64,000 nt of DNA, taken from contig NZ_LSTV01000001.1 in assembly GCF_001644225.1 (NCBI RefSeq), positions 806,001-870,000 of the forward strand, in the 5' to 3' direction. Positions 50,954 through 59,135 of this stretch are shown in pieces (position 1 is the stretch's first letter; each line of letters begins with the position of its first letter). The position numbers and the translations under genes are program-made. Below the pieces are notes generated by a model, which saw only the letters and a list, made by a program, of their open reading frames with translations, made no database searches and was not told the DNA's origin. Source of the DNA: Microbacterium oleivorans (GTDB taxonomy: Bacteria; Actinomycetota; Actinomycetes; Actinomycetales; Microbacteriaceae).

Positions 50954-51526
50954 GTGGTCAGAAAGCGTGTGAGCGGTCCGTTCGTCCTCCCCGTTCGCGA
51001 CATCGTCCGGGCTCCCGGTGAGATGCGCGAGTTCGAGCTGCGGGTCCCCGCGCCGGAGAAATGGGGAGAGGGCCTCGCCTTCGTCCCCGCCGGGGAAGAG
51101 GTCGAGGTCGACGTCCGTCTCGAGTCGGTGCACGAGGGCATCCTGGTCACCGCCGAGATCGCCACGACCTACGACGGCCAGTGCAGCCGGTGCCTCGTGG
51201 ACCTGACACACCCCCTCGAAGTCGAGTTTCAGGAGCTCTTCGGGTATTCTGGGGATGAAGCGACTGACTTCGAGGTTCAAGACGACCACGTGGATCTTGA
51301 AACTCCTGTCAGGGATGCGATCGTCCTGTCGCTTCCGTTCCAGCCGGTGTGTCAGCCGGATTGCCCCGGACTAGATCCGTCCACGGGCGAGAGGCTGACC
51401 GGAGCACCGGTCCCGGAGACTCAGATCGACCCGCGCTGGAATGCGCTGGCCGCCTTGTCGGCCCGAACCCCAGACCACGACGACGAGGCCACGCGCCCCG
51501 ACGCCGACGACACAGAGAAGAGCTGA
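50954..51526 (+). CDS. DUF177 (YceD-like) protein
   Basis: A 190-residue protein of the YceD/DUF177 family, linked in E. coli and plants to 23S rRNA accumulation. Paired cysteines in GQCSRCL and PVCQPDCPGLD suggest a zinc site, and RWNALAAL near the end is conserved. GTG at 50954 lies 8 bases from TACGAT (50940-50945). It precedes rpmF by two bases, the normal arrangement. Confidence 0.87.
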   Translation: MVRKRVSGPFVLPVRDIVRAPGEMREFELRVPAPEKWGEGLAFVPAGEEVEVDVRLESVHEGILVTAEIATTYDGQCSRCLVDLTHPLEVEFQELFGYSGDEATDFEVQDDHVDLETPVRDAIVLSLPFQPVCQPDCPGLDPSTGERLTGAPVPETQIDPRWNALAALSARTPDHDDEATRPDADDTEKS

Positions 51527-51528
51527 CC

Positions 51529-51738
51529 ATGGCAGGTAACCCCCCGAAGCGGAAGGTCTCCCGCTCCAACACCCGTTCGCGCCGCGCGCAGTGGAAGGCC
51601 GAGGCCCCCACGCTCGTCAAGACCATCGAGAACGGCAAGGTCGTCTACAGCCGTCCCCACCAGGCGAAGGTCGTCACCGACTCGCAGGGCACGGAGCTGT
51701 TCCTCGAGTACAAGGGCCGCAAGGTCGCCGACATCTGA
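51529..51738 (+). CDS. rpmF: 50S ribosomal protein L32
   Basis: A 69-residue ribosomal protein with KRKVSRSNTRSRRAQWK at the N-terminus and LEYKGRKVADI at the C-terminus. It has no cysteines, so it is the zinc-independent form. ATG at 51529 follows the DUF177 stop by two bases; rnc starts 10 bases downstream. Confidence 0.96.
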   Translation: MAGNPPKRKVSRSNTRSRRAQWKAEAPTLVKTIENGKVVYSRPHQAKVVTDSQGTELFLEYKGRKVADI

Positions 51739-51748
51739 TCGTCGCGTC

Positions 51749-52441
51749 GTGACGGACGCCGCCACCGATCACTCGGTGCTCACACACAAGCTCGGGGTCG
51801 AGATCGACCCCGAGCTTGTGTCGCTTGCGTTGACCCATCGTTCGTACGCGTACGAGCACGGCGGCATCGCGCACAACGAACGTCTCGAGTTCCTCGGCGA
51901 CTCGATCCTCGGCATGGCCGTCACCGTCCACCTCTACCGGACGCACCCCGACCTGGATGAAGGATCCCTCGCCAAGCGGCGGGCGAGCGTCGTCTCGACC
52001 GTCGCTCTCGCGGAGGTCGCCCGCGGCATGGGCCTCGGTGCGCACCTGCGGCTCGGCCGCGGCGAGGACCAGACCGGCGGGCGCGATAAGGATTCGATCC
52101 TCGCCGACACCACCGAGGCGCTCATCGGGGCCGCCTACCTGTCGGCCGGTATCGAAGCGGCGACCGCCCTCGTCCTGCGACTGGTGTCCCCGTTGATGGC
52201 GGACCCCGAGCGGTACGGCGCCGCGATGGACCCGAAGACGAGCCTGCAGGAACTCGCCGCGCGCCTGGGCTATGCGGCACCGACGTACAGCGTCGAGGCG
52301 GCGGGACCCGATCACCATCGGGTGTTCACCGCGACGGTGGCCGTCGGCGAGATCGCGCGGACCGGCGGCGGTTCGAGCAAGAAGCAGGCTGAGATGGCGG
52401 CAGCGCTCTCGGTCTGGCGCGAACTCTCCGCGCGGGCCTGA
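51749..52441 (+). CDS. rnc: Ribonuclease III
   Basis: A 230-residue double-strand-specific endoribonuclease for rRNA and mRNA processing. The RNase III signature is ERLEFLGDSILG, the second catalytic cluster is DTTEALIGAAYL, and the C-terminal dsRNA-binding domain (about 155-228) ends with TGGGSSKKQAEMAAA. GTG at 51749 follows rpmF closely. Codons 12-25 form a perfect 18-bp inverted repeat in the DNA, a likely target of the enzyme itself. Confidence 0.95.
   Translation: MTDAATDHSVLTHKLGVEIDPELVSLALTHRSYAYEHGGIAHNERLEFLGDSILGMAVTVHLYRTHPDLDEGSLAKRRASVVSTVALAEVARGMGLGAHLRLGRGEDQTGGRDKDSILADTTEALIGAAYLSAGIEAATALVLRLVSPLMADPERYGAAMDPKTSLQELAARLGYAAPTYSVEAAGPDHHRVFTATVAVGEIARTGGGSSKKQAEMAAALSVWRELSARA
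51784..51821 (+). promoter_or_regulatory. Perfect 18-bp inverted repeat inside rnc, putative RNase III autoregulation site
   Basis: ACACAAGCTCGGGGTCGA (51784-51801), spacer GA, then its exact reverse complement (51804-51821). In RNA this is a continuous 18-bp double strand with an extremely small loop. It covers rnc codons 12-25. A CTT codon, uncommon here, is used where it keeps pairing with AAG. RNase III of E. coli and Streptomyces represses itself by cutting its own operon transcript; the same role is inferred. Confidence 0.65.
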
Positions 52442-52447
52442 GTCCCC

Positions 52448-53350
52448 GTGCCCGAACTGCCCGAAGTCGAGGTCGTGCGCGCCGGTCTCGTCCCCGCTCT
52501 CGCCGGCGCTCGCCTCGACGCCGTCACCGTTCTGGACGCCCGGTCCCTCACCCGTCACCCGGGCGACGCACCCGACTTCGAAGCGCGGCTGACGGGTCGG
52601 CGCGTCGACGCCGTGGTCCGCCGCGGCAAGTTCCTCTGGATGCCGCTGGCGGATGCCGGTGCGGAACCGATCGAGGCGATCGTCGGTCACCTCGGGATGA
52701 GCGGACAGATGCTGCTGCGCGAGCCCGGCACACCGACACTCCGCCACGAGCGGATCCGCTTCGATGTGCGGCATCCGACCCACGGTGAGATCGCGATGGT
52801 CTTCGTGGACCAGCGGACCTTCGGCTCCCTGGCGATCGATCGGCTCGAGCGCACCCCCGACGGTGCCCCGGCAGGACGGGGGAGCGACATCCCGCTCGTC
52901 CCCACGCAGGTGGCGCACATCGCCCGGGATCCGCTGGACCCCGCGTTCGACGATCGCGCGTTCCGGACCGCGCTCGGGCGGACGCGCTCCGCCGTGAAGC
53001 GTGCACTGCTCGATCAGACCGTCGTCAGCGGAATCGGGAACATCTACGCCGACGAGGCGCTGTGGGCCGCGCGGCTGCATCCGGAACGCCCCGCGAACGA
53101 ACTCCCGACACGCGCCGTCACCCGCCTGCTCGGCGAGGTCCGGGCCGTGCTGGACCGGGCCCTCGCCGAGGGCGGGACGAGCTTCGACGCGCAGTACGTG
53201 AACGTCAACGGACAGGCGGGATACTTCGCCCATTCCCTGAACGCCTACGGGCGGACGGGTCAGCCCTGCCCGCGCTGCGGCACGCCGATCGTGCGGGTGA
53301 GTTTCACCAACCGATCGAGTCACTACTGCCCGCGGTGTCAGCGACGCTGA
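52448..53350 (+). CDS. mutM: Formamidopyrimidine-DNA glycosylase
   Basis: A 300-residue base-excision repair enzyme removing 8-oxoguanine and formamidopyrimidines. After initiator removal the N-terminus is PELPEVE, with catalytic Pro and Glu; the H2TH region includes LLDQTVVSGIGNIYADEAL, and the C-terminal zinc finger has CPRCG and YCPRCQR. GTG at 52448 lies seven bases after rnc. Its stop abuts the convergent GNAT gene with no gap. Confidence 0.95.
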   Translation: MPELPEVEVVRAGLVPALAGARLDAVTVLDARSLTRHPGDAPDFEARLTGRRVDAVVRRGKFLWMPLADAGAEPIEAIVGHLGMSGQMLLREPGTPTLRHERIRFDVRHPTHGEIAMVFVDQRTFGSLAIDRLERTPDGAPAGRGSDIPLVPTQVAHIARDPLDPAFDDRAFRTALGRTRSAVKRALLDQTVVSGIGNIYADEALWAARLHPERPANELPTRAVTRLLGEVRAVLDRALAEGGTSFDAQYVNVNGQAGYFAHSLNAYGRTGQPCPRCGTPIVRVSFTNRSSHYCPRCQRR

Positions 53351-54442
53351 TCAGTCGAGGACCTTCTTCCAGGCGCCGATGTACGCCGCCGGCTCGAAGC
53401 CGATCGTCTCGTTGATGCTGAGCATCGGACGGTTCTCCTCGGCGTTCCAGGTGACGATGCGGGAGGACCGGGGCATGACCTCGCGCCACCGGAGGATGCC
53501 CGCGCACTTCACCAGCTGCCCGAGGCGGTGCCCCCGATGCTCACGGAGCACAAGGGTGTCCATCTGCTGCGTCGCCGCGGTCGGGTCGACGCCGGAGCAA
53601 AGCTCGTTGAACGCGACGACCGTGCCGGTCGCCTCATGGACGGCCACCGTGACGAGCACCGTCTGTCCGCCGTCGACGAAGCGGGCGTCGTGGCGCGCGA
53701 GGCGCTCGACGTCCCAGGTCTCCTCGTCGATCTCGAGCCCCGCCGCCGGGGCGTCCGTCGACATCCGGGACTTCGCCCAGGCGAAGCTCTCGCGGTAGGC
53801 CTCGGGAGTCGGGAGCATCCACTGCTCCACGCGGTAACCGTCGGCATGCGATCGGGCATCGGTGAGGAGGTCTCGCACGCTCGGAAGTGCGGGTTCGATC
53901 TCGAGCACGCTCTTCCGGTCGACCTGTTCGAGCGTGTACCCGTGGCGTCGGAAGTAGCGCGCAGGACGGTCCAGCGGGATCTCCCCGTAGCCCGTCGGCG
54001 CGGCCAGACGTTCCGAGGTCGCACCGGCGTCGGGCTCGGGATGCTCGGCCCATGCCTGCAGGACGGTGCGTCCCGCGTCACGGGCGGTGTCCTCGACGAC
54101 GGCGTACAGCGCGCCGCCGATACCCCTGCCCTGAACCCGCTCGAGGAGTTCGACGGTCCAGTAGGCGACCTGCGATCCCGCCTCGGCGGGGAGGTCGACG
54201 ATGACGCGGCCCACCACCTGATCCTCGACCAGCACGATCCAGCTGCGCTTGTCGTTGTCCGGGTCGGGTTGGAAGTGCGGGAGGAGTTGGGCCGGTGTGA
54301 CGGCCTCATCGTCGTTGTCGCTGATCTCGCGGTAGATCTCGTTCCGAACGTCGACCATGGCGATGAAATCGGTGGCATCCGACGCATCGACGGTGGCCGG
54401 TACGACGAGGGGGCGCAGTTGGAAGGGGACTGACGTGGTCAT
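53351..54442 (-). CDS. Double-GNAT N-acetyltransferase family protein
   Basis: A 363-residue protein with two GNAT folds. The first has the acetyl-CoA loop VQGRGIGGALYAVVED (about residues 105-125); the second, more divergent, has LREHRGHRLGQLVKCAGIL and ends SINETIGFEPAAYIGAWKKV. Such tandem GNATs include mycothiol synthase and antibiotic-modifying enzymes, but specific residues do not decide the substrate. ATG at 54442. It is the last of three minus-strand ORFs next to smc. Confidence 0.82.
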   Translation of the reverse strand: MTTSVPFQLRPLVVPATVDASDATDFIAMVDVRNEIYREISDNDDEAVTPAQLLPHFQPDPDNDKRSWIVLVEDQVVGRVIVDLPAEAGSQVAYWTVELLERVQGRGIGGALYAVVEDTARDAGRTVLQAWAEHPEPDAGATSERLAAPTGYGEIPLDRPARYFRRHGYTLEQVDRKSVLEIEPALPSVRDLLTDARSHADGYRVEQWMLPTPEAYRESFAWAKSRMSTDAPAAGLEIDEETWDVERLARHDARFVDGGQTVLVTVAVHEATGTVVAFNELCSGVDPTAATQQMDTLVLREHRGHRLGQLVKCAGILRWREVMPRSSRIVTWNAEENRPMLSINETIGFEPAAYIGAWKKVLD

Positions 54443-54500
54443 GAGGGACTCTTCTCGGAGAGGTGAGGGGGCCGCGAGCGGGTCGCGGCCCCCGGGGGTG

Positions 54501-54758
54501 TCATCGACGCGGAGCGAGGAGCGCACGACGGCGTTCCCACTCGGCTTCCCGCGCTTCGCGAGCCAGGCGCTGGGCACGGCGGGCATGGAGGGCCTCGCGA
54601 TCGGGGCCGGGGCGCGTGCTCCACAGGAGCAGCGCGACGGCCAGTCGCAGGGCGATCCGGTCGAGGAACGTCTGACGGGCGGAGGTGTCCGTCGAGGTGG
54701 GATGCTGCAGCGCGGCGAGGACCGCCGAGGTGCGCTGCGGCGCGGTGAGGGTGGACAT
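54501..54758 (-). CDS. Small basic membrane-anchored protein
   Basis: An 85-residue protein: a polar N-terminus (STLTAPQRTSAVLAALQHPT), one predicted membrane segment (about 33-48, IALRLAVALLLWS), and an Arg-rich helical tail (RRAQRLAREAREAEWERRR). ATG at 54758 has a weak GAGA upstream; an ATG at 54770 would add four residues. It lies 58 bases before the GNAT gene. No family is recognised. Confidence 0.6.
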   Translation of the reverse strand: MSTLTAPQRTSAVLAALQHPTSTDTSARQTFLDRIALRLAVALLLWSTRPGPDREALHARRAQRLAREAREAEWERRRALLAPRR

Positions 54759-54903
54759 GAGTGATCTCATTTCGGAAGGGGTGAATGCCGCGGAGCGCGG
54801 CGGAGGATCGTGCCGCAGCACGAGAGGACGCGGGGACGCACGGGCAACGAGGCCCGGCATCCGGGAGGGGACGGACGGAGTCCGCCCTCAGGGCGTGGGA
54901 GAG

Positions 54904-54931
54904 GTCACCGTCCGAGGACGGGATCCGTGAC
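54904..54931 (-). terminator. Hairpin directly after the 36-codon ORF
   Basis: Outer stem GTCAC/GTGAC and inner CGTCC/GGACG with a 6-base bulge, beginning a few bases beyond the stop codon. It could be a terminator or attenuator before the next ORF. The remaining spacer to 54771 holds further GC-rich palindromes but no gene. Confidence 0.45.
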
Positions 54932-54936
54932 GGCTG

Positions 54937-55047
54937 TCAGTGGCCGGAACGGATGCGGTCTGCCACCGCGGCGCCGAAGGAGACGGTCCCCAGCGCGCAC
55001 GGGAACGCGGTGGACGCGATTCCGGTGGGTGTCATTTCGATGATCAT
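54937..55047 (-). CDS. 36-residue small protein with strong expression signals
   Basis: ATG at 55047 encodes MIIEMTPTGIASTAFPCALG followed by a 16-residue C-terminal part ending ADRIRSGH; stop TGA at 54937-54939. A near-perfect Shine-Dalgarno AAAGGAGGTC lies 9 bases upstream, and a TTGACG-18-TAGTGT promoter precedes it. The middle is moderately hydrophobic with one Cys. A TCAGA/TCTGA hairpin lies in the 5' leader. No homologue is recognised; it could be a functional peptide, a membrane micropeptide or a leader. Confidence 0.55.
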   Translation of the reverse strand: MIIEMTPTGIASTAFPCALGTVSFGAAVADRIRSGH

Positions 55048-55088
55048 GTCAGGGGACCTCCTTTCTCAGACTTCTGACGCGAGCACTG

Positions 55089-55118
55089 ACACTAGACCCG
55101 GCCCGCGCGCGGCGTCAA
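55089..55118 (-). promoter_or_regulatory. Strong promoter of the 36-codon ORF
   Basis: On the minus strand TTGACG (55113-55118), 18-base spacer, TAGTGT (55089-55094). Transcript start is predicted near 55082, giving a leader of about 35 bases. Confidence 0.6.
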
Positions 55119-55175
55119 GTGGGAAACGGGATTCGTCCGCTAGCGTGGACGGGACGACGACCCCGGAGGACCCGC

Positions 55176-58100
55176 ATGCACCTGAAGAGCGTGACGCTCA
55201 AGGGGTTCAAATCCTTCGCGCAGCCGACGACCTTCGCCCTCGAGCCAGGTGTCACGTGCATCGTCGGTCCCAACGGATCGGGCAAGTCGAACGTCGTCGA
55301 CGCCCTCGCCTGGGTGATGGGCGAGCAGGGAGCGAAGACCCTCCGCGGCGGCAAGATGGAGGACGTCATCTTCGCCGGCACCGCGACGCGGGGTCCCCTC
55401 GGTCGCGCGGAGGTGCAGCTGACGATCGACAACGCCGACGGCGCGCTGCCGATCGAGTACAGCGAGGTCACGATCAGCCGGACCCTGTTCCGCAACGGGT
55501 CGAGCGAGTACGCCATCAACGGCGAGACCTGTCGGCTCCTCGACGTCCAGGAGCTGCTGAGCGATTCCGGGCTCGGGCGCGAGATGCACGTCATCGTGGG
55601 TCAGGGGCGACTCGACACCGTCCTGCAGGCGAGTCCCGAGGATCGGCGCGGTTTCATCGAGGAGGCCGCCGGCATCCTCAAACACCGTCGCCGCAAAGAG
55701 AAGACGCTCCGCAAGCTCGAGGCGATGGAGGCGAACCTCACTCGGCTGAGCGACCTGGCCGGCGAGCTGCGGCGTCAGTTGAAGCCGCTCGGCAAGCAGG
55801 CCGAGGTCGCGCGCGAGGCGGCCACGATCGCCGCGGTCGTGCGCGACGCGAAGGCGCGCCTCTACGCCGACGAGATGTCGCGCCTCCGAGCGGAGCTGGC
55901 GGATCACGCCCGAGCCGAGCACGAGCGTCACGCTGAGCGGCTCGTCCTCCAGGACCGCGCCGACGCCTTGCGTCGCCGCATCGACGAGCTCGAGAACGAT
56001 CAGCGCGCCGAGGCGGTCGACCGGGCGCGCGCCGTGACATTCGAACTCGGCCGCGTCCAGGAGCGACTGCGCGGGCTGTACTCGCTCGCCGGCCAGCGTC
56101 TGTCGCTGCTCGACGACGACGGCGACCAGCCGGACACCGGGACCACCGTCACCCAGGCCGTCATCGACGACGCACGTCGGGAGATCGACGAGATCGCGTC
56201 GGGTCTCGGTGCCGCGCAGGATGCCGCCGCCGCCGCCGCGCGCGACGTCATCCGGGCGCGCGCCGAGCTCGATGCGCTCGACACCGACATCGCCGCGCAG
56301 AGTGCGCTGGTCTCCGAGCACGACATGCGGCTCGCCTCGCTGAGAGGACGAGCCGAGGCAGCCGGGTCGAAGGCGGAGGCGCTCCGGCTGGCTGTGGAGA
56401 GGCAGCAGCGCGCCCTCGATGCAGCCGAGGAGCGTCGCGCCGACGCGGAAGGCGCGCTGGCGGCGATCGAACCGGCGACCGAGGGTCCTGCGGACGCCGC
56501 GGGGGAGTACTCGGCCGCGTACGAGCGCGCGCAGCGCGAGGCATCCGATGCCGAATCCGAGGTGGGGTCGATACGCGACCGGTTGCACGCGGCGGAGCGG
56601 GAGCGCGAGTCGCTGCTGGCGGAGACGGCGGCTCTCGGCCGCGCCCTCGACATCCGCAACGCCGCAGCGGCGGTCGTCGATCGGGGTGGCGACGGCATCC
56701 GTGGCATCGTCAGCGATGCGATCCGCGTCTCGGCCGGCTATGAAGCGGCGATCGCCGCCGCACTCGGCGCCCTCGCCGAGGGGGTCCTCGTCGACGACTT
56801 CGAGGCCGCACGCGCGGTCATCGCGACGGTTCGCGAGCACGATCTGGGTTCGATCGACGTCGCCTTGGCCGACGGTCCTGCGGCTTCCCGGAAGGCGCCC
56901 CTCGGAGCGGGGGTGACGTGGGCGGTCGACGTCGTCGAGGCGCCGGCGGGCCTCCGCGCCGTCCTGGCGGGCGTCGCGATCGCGGAGGATCTGGATGCGG
57001 CCCACGCCGCCGCGATGTCGGCCGCCGACGCGGGGGAGAGCGTCGTGGTGGTGACGCGCGCGGGCGAGACAGTGACGCCGAGCACGGTCCGTGCCGGTTC
57101 CGGGCAGTCGCGCTCGCGTCTCGAGCTCGCCGCCGAGCGCGACGCGGCCCGTGTCCGTCTCGACGAGGTGACGGTGGTCGCGGATTCCCTGCGTGAAGCG
57201 CTGACCGACGCGCAGGCTGCCTGGGATGCGGCGCGCCAGCGTACCCGTGACGCCCTCGCCGCGCTGCGCGAGCACGACTCCGCTCTCGCGGCCCACGCGG
57301 AACAGCTCAACCGTGCGACCGTGCGTCTGGAATCCGCGGTGGCCGAGTGCGACCGCCTGCGCGCCGGCCTCGCTCAGGCCGAGTCGGCGGCTCGGGATGC
57401 CGAGAACGCGGCACGGGCCGCGACGGAGGCCTTCAGCGCCGCCGAGGAGATGCCGCGTCCGATCCTGGATGCGTCGGCCCGGGACGGTCTGCTCGATGCG
57501 CTCGAGTCGGCTCGGGCGCGCGAGATGGACACGCGCCTCGACGTCGAAACGCTCCGGGAACGGGTGCGTGCCGCCGAGAGCCGCGTGGTGCAACTCGAAC
57601 GTCAACGCGAGAAGGAGCGCGCAGCCGCCGAGGCGGCCGCCCGTCGAGCCGTGATCCGACGCGCGCAGCGGGCGATCGCATCCGAGGTCGTCGGTGCGCT
57701 GCCGCCCGTCCTCGACTCGATCGACCGGTCGACGGCGCAGGCGCGGGTCGAGCTGGAACGCGCGGAGCAGACGCGGACGGCGCTGACGGCCGAGTTGGCC
57801 GAGCTCCGGAAGGAGGATGCGGCGGCCCGCGAGAGGCTGAATCGCCTCACCGAGTCGGTGCACGGCCTCGAGCTGCAGATGCACGAGAAGCGGCTGCACG
57901 TGCAGAGCCTGCTCGACCGGGTGCAGTCCGAGCTCGGTCTCTCCGAGGATATTCTCCTCGCGGAATATGGTCCCGACGCCCCCGTCCCGGGAGCGGAGGA
58001 GGGCGAGGCGTCGCCGTTCGACCGCTCGGCGCAGATGCGCAGATTGCAAGATGCGGAGCGCAAGCTGGCGCAGCTGGGTCGCGTGAATCCTCTTGCCCTG

Positions 58101-58682
58101 GAGGAGTTCGCCGCGCTCGAGCAGCGTCATGCATTCCTGACCGAGCAGCTCGACGATCTCGTCCGCACCCGGACGGATCTGCTGACGATCATCGAGGAGC
58201 TCGACGAGCGGATGCAGACGATCTTCCTCGCGGCGTTCGAGGACACCAAGGTCGCCTTCGGGGAGGTGTTCCCGATCCTCTTCCCGGGGGGCACGGGCTC
58301 CATCTCACTCACCGACCCCGACAACCCGCTCACGACCGGGATCGACGTCGCCGTCCGACCCGTGGGCAAGAAGATCGAGCGGCTGTCGCTGCTGTCGGGT
58401 GGGGAGAGGTCCCTCGCGGCGGTCGCGCTCCTGACGGCGATTTTCAAGGCGCGGCCGAGTCCCTTCTACATCCTCGACGAGGTCGAGGCCGCCCTCGACG
58501 ACGCGAATCTGGGTCGTCTGCTCGGCGTCTTCGAGCAGCTGCGCGAATCGAGCCAGCTGATCGTCATCACGCATCAGAAGCGGACGATGGAGATCGCGGA
58601 CGCCCTGTACGGCGTGTCGATGCGTCAGGACGGCGTGTCCGCCGTCGTGGGACAGCGCGTGCGCGAGCGGACGGGCGTCTGA
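55176..58682 (+). CDS. smc: Chromosome segregation protein SMC
   Basis: A 1168-residue condensin ATPase organising the chromosome. Walker A GPNGSGKSN is at residues 31-39; long coiled coils flank a hinge at about 500-670; the C-terminal head has LLSGGERSLAAVALL (signature) and FYILDEVEAALDDAN (Walker B). ATG at 55176 has GGAGGA upstream; TAGCGT at 55141-55146 is the probable -10 box. scpA and scpB are not in the window. It is divergent from the 36-codon ORF. Confidence 0.96.
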   Translation: MHLKSVTLKGFKSFAQPTTFALEPGVTCIVGPNGSGKSNVVDALAWVMGEQGAKTLRGGKMEDVIFAGTATRGPLGRAEVQLTIDNADGALPIEYSEVTISRTLFRNGSSEYAINGETCRLLDVQELLSDSGLGREMHVIVGQGRLDTVLQASPEDRRGFIEEAAGILKHRRRKEKTLRKLEAMEANLTRLSDLAGELRRQLKPLGKQAEVAREAATIAAVVRDAKARLYADEMSRLRAELADHARAEHERHAERLVLQDRADALRRRIDELENDQRAEAVDRARAVTFELGRVQERLRGLYSLAGQRLSLLDDDGDQPDTGTTVTQAVIDDARREIDEIASGLGAAQDAAAAAARDVIRARAELDALDTDIAAQSALVSEHDMRLASLRGRAEAAGSKAEALRLAVERQQRALDAAEERRADAEGALAAIEPATEGPADAAGEYSAAYERAQREASDAESEVGSIRDRLHAAERERESLLAETAALGRALDIRNAAAAVVDRGGDGIRGIVSDAIRVSAGYEAAIAAALGALAEGVLVDDFEAARAVIATVREHDLGSIDVALADGPAASRKAPLGAGVTWAVDVVEAPAGLRAVLAGVAIAEDLDAAHAAAMSAADAGESVVVVTRAGETVTPSTVRAGSGQSRSRLELAAERDAARVRLDEVTVVADSLREALTDAQAAWDAARQRTRDALAALREHDSALAAHAEQLNRATVRLESAVAECDRLRAGLAQAESAARDAENAARAATEAFSAAEEMPRPILDASARDGLLDALESARAREMDTRLDVETLRERVRAAESRVVQLERQREKERAAAEAAARRAVIRRAQRAIASEVVGALPPVLDSIDRSTAQARVELERAEQTRTALTAELAELRKEDAAARERLNRLTESVHGLELQMHEKRLHVQSLLDRVQSELGLSEDILLAEYGPDAPVPGAEEGEASPFDRSAQMRRLQDAERKLAQLGRVNPLALEEFAALEQRHAFLTEQLDDLVRTRTDLLTIIEELDERMQTIFLAAFEDTKVAFGEVFPILFPGGTGSISLTDPDNPLTTGIDVAVRPVGKKIERLSLLSGGERSLAAVALLTAIFKARPSPFYILDEVEAALDDANLGRLLGVFEQLRESSQLIVITHQKRTMEIADALYGVSMRQDGVSAVVGQRVRERTGV

Positions 58683-58756
58683 GGGCAGCGGGTGTGCGCT
58701 AGCGTGTGCGCAGCGGGGACGGTGTCGTCGTCGCCGATACCAGACAAGGGGTGGGG

Positions 58757-59113
58757 ATGAGAATTTCAGTGCGCGCGGGAACGCTGCGGCGGGGTGCGGT
58801 GGCGACGATGCTGGCGGCGGCGCTCGTCGCAGCGCCGGTGACGGTGACTGCGGCCGCGGCCGCGCCGACGGTGACGGCGACGCAGGCCCAGGGGATCGTT
58901 CCGGCCGCCAAGCCGCCGATCAAGACGTTCAAGAACTGCACCGCGCTCAACAAAACGTATAAAGGCGGCGTGGCGCGGGCCGGGGTGACCCACAACACAG
59001 TCAGCGGCAAGAAGAAGCCGTTCAAGGTGAAGCCGTACTTCTCGACGGCGCTCTACAACGCCAACAAGAAGATGGACCGCGACAAGGACGGCATCGCCTG
59101 CGAGAAGGGCTGA
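58757..59113 (+). CDS. Secreted excalibur calcium-binding domain protein
   Basis: A 118-residue exported protein: basic N-terminus, hydrophobic signal ATMLAAALVAAPVTVTAAAA with probable cleavage around residue 36, and a C-terminal excalibur domain (FKNCTALNKTYKGGVA to DRDKDGIACEKG), whose DxDxDGxxCE loop resembles a calcium-binding EF hand. Two Cys can form one disulfide. TAGCGT at 58700-58705 is the likely -10 box. Probably acts at the cell surface; role unknown. Confidence 0.85.
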   Translation: MRISVRAGTLRRGAVATMLAAALVAAPVTVTAAAAAPTVTATQAQGIVPAAKPPIKTFKNCTALNKTYKGGVARAGVTHNTVSGKKKPFKVKPYFSTALYNANKKMDRDKDGIACEKG

Positions 59114-59123
59114 CGCGGTCAAC

Positions 59124-59129
59124 TAGCCT
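59124..59129 (+). promoter_or_regulatory. -10 box of leaderless ftsY promoter
   Basis: TAGCCT ends 6 bases before the ftsY ATG. Confidence 0.55.
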
Positions 59130-59135
59130 GGGTGC

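Noticed and set aside
55140..58130. Open frame of 996 codons on the minus strand across smc
   Set aside because: A shadow of the GC-rich smc codons; no recognisable domains, and the plus-strand SMC has all catalytic motifs.
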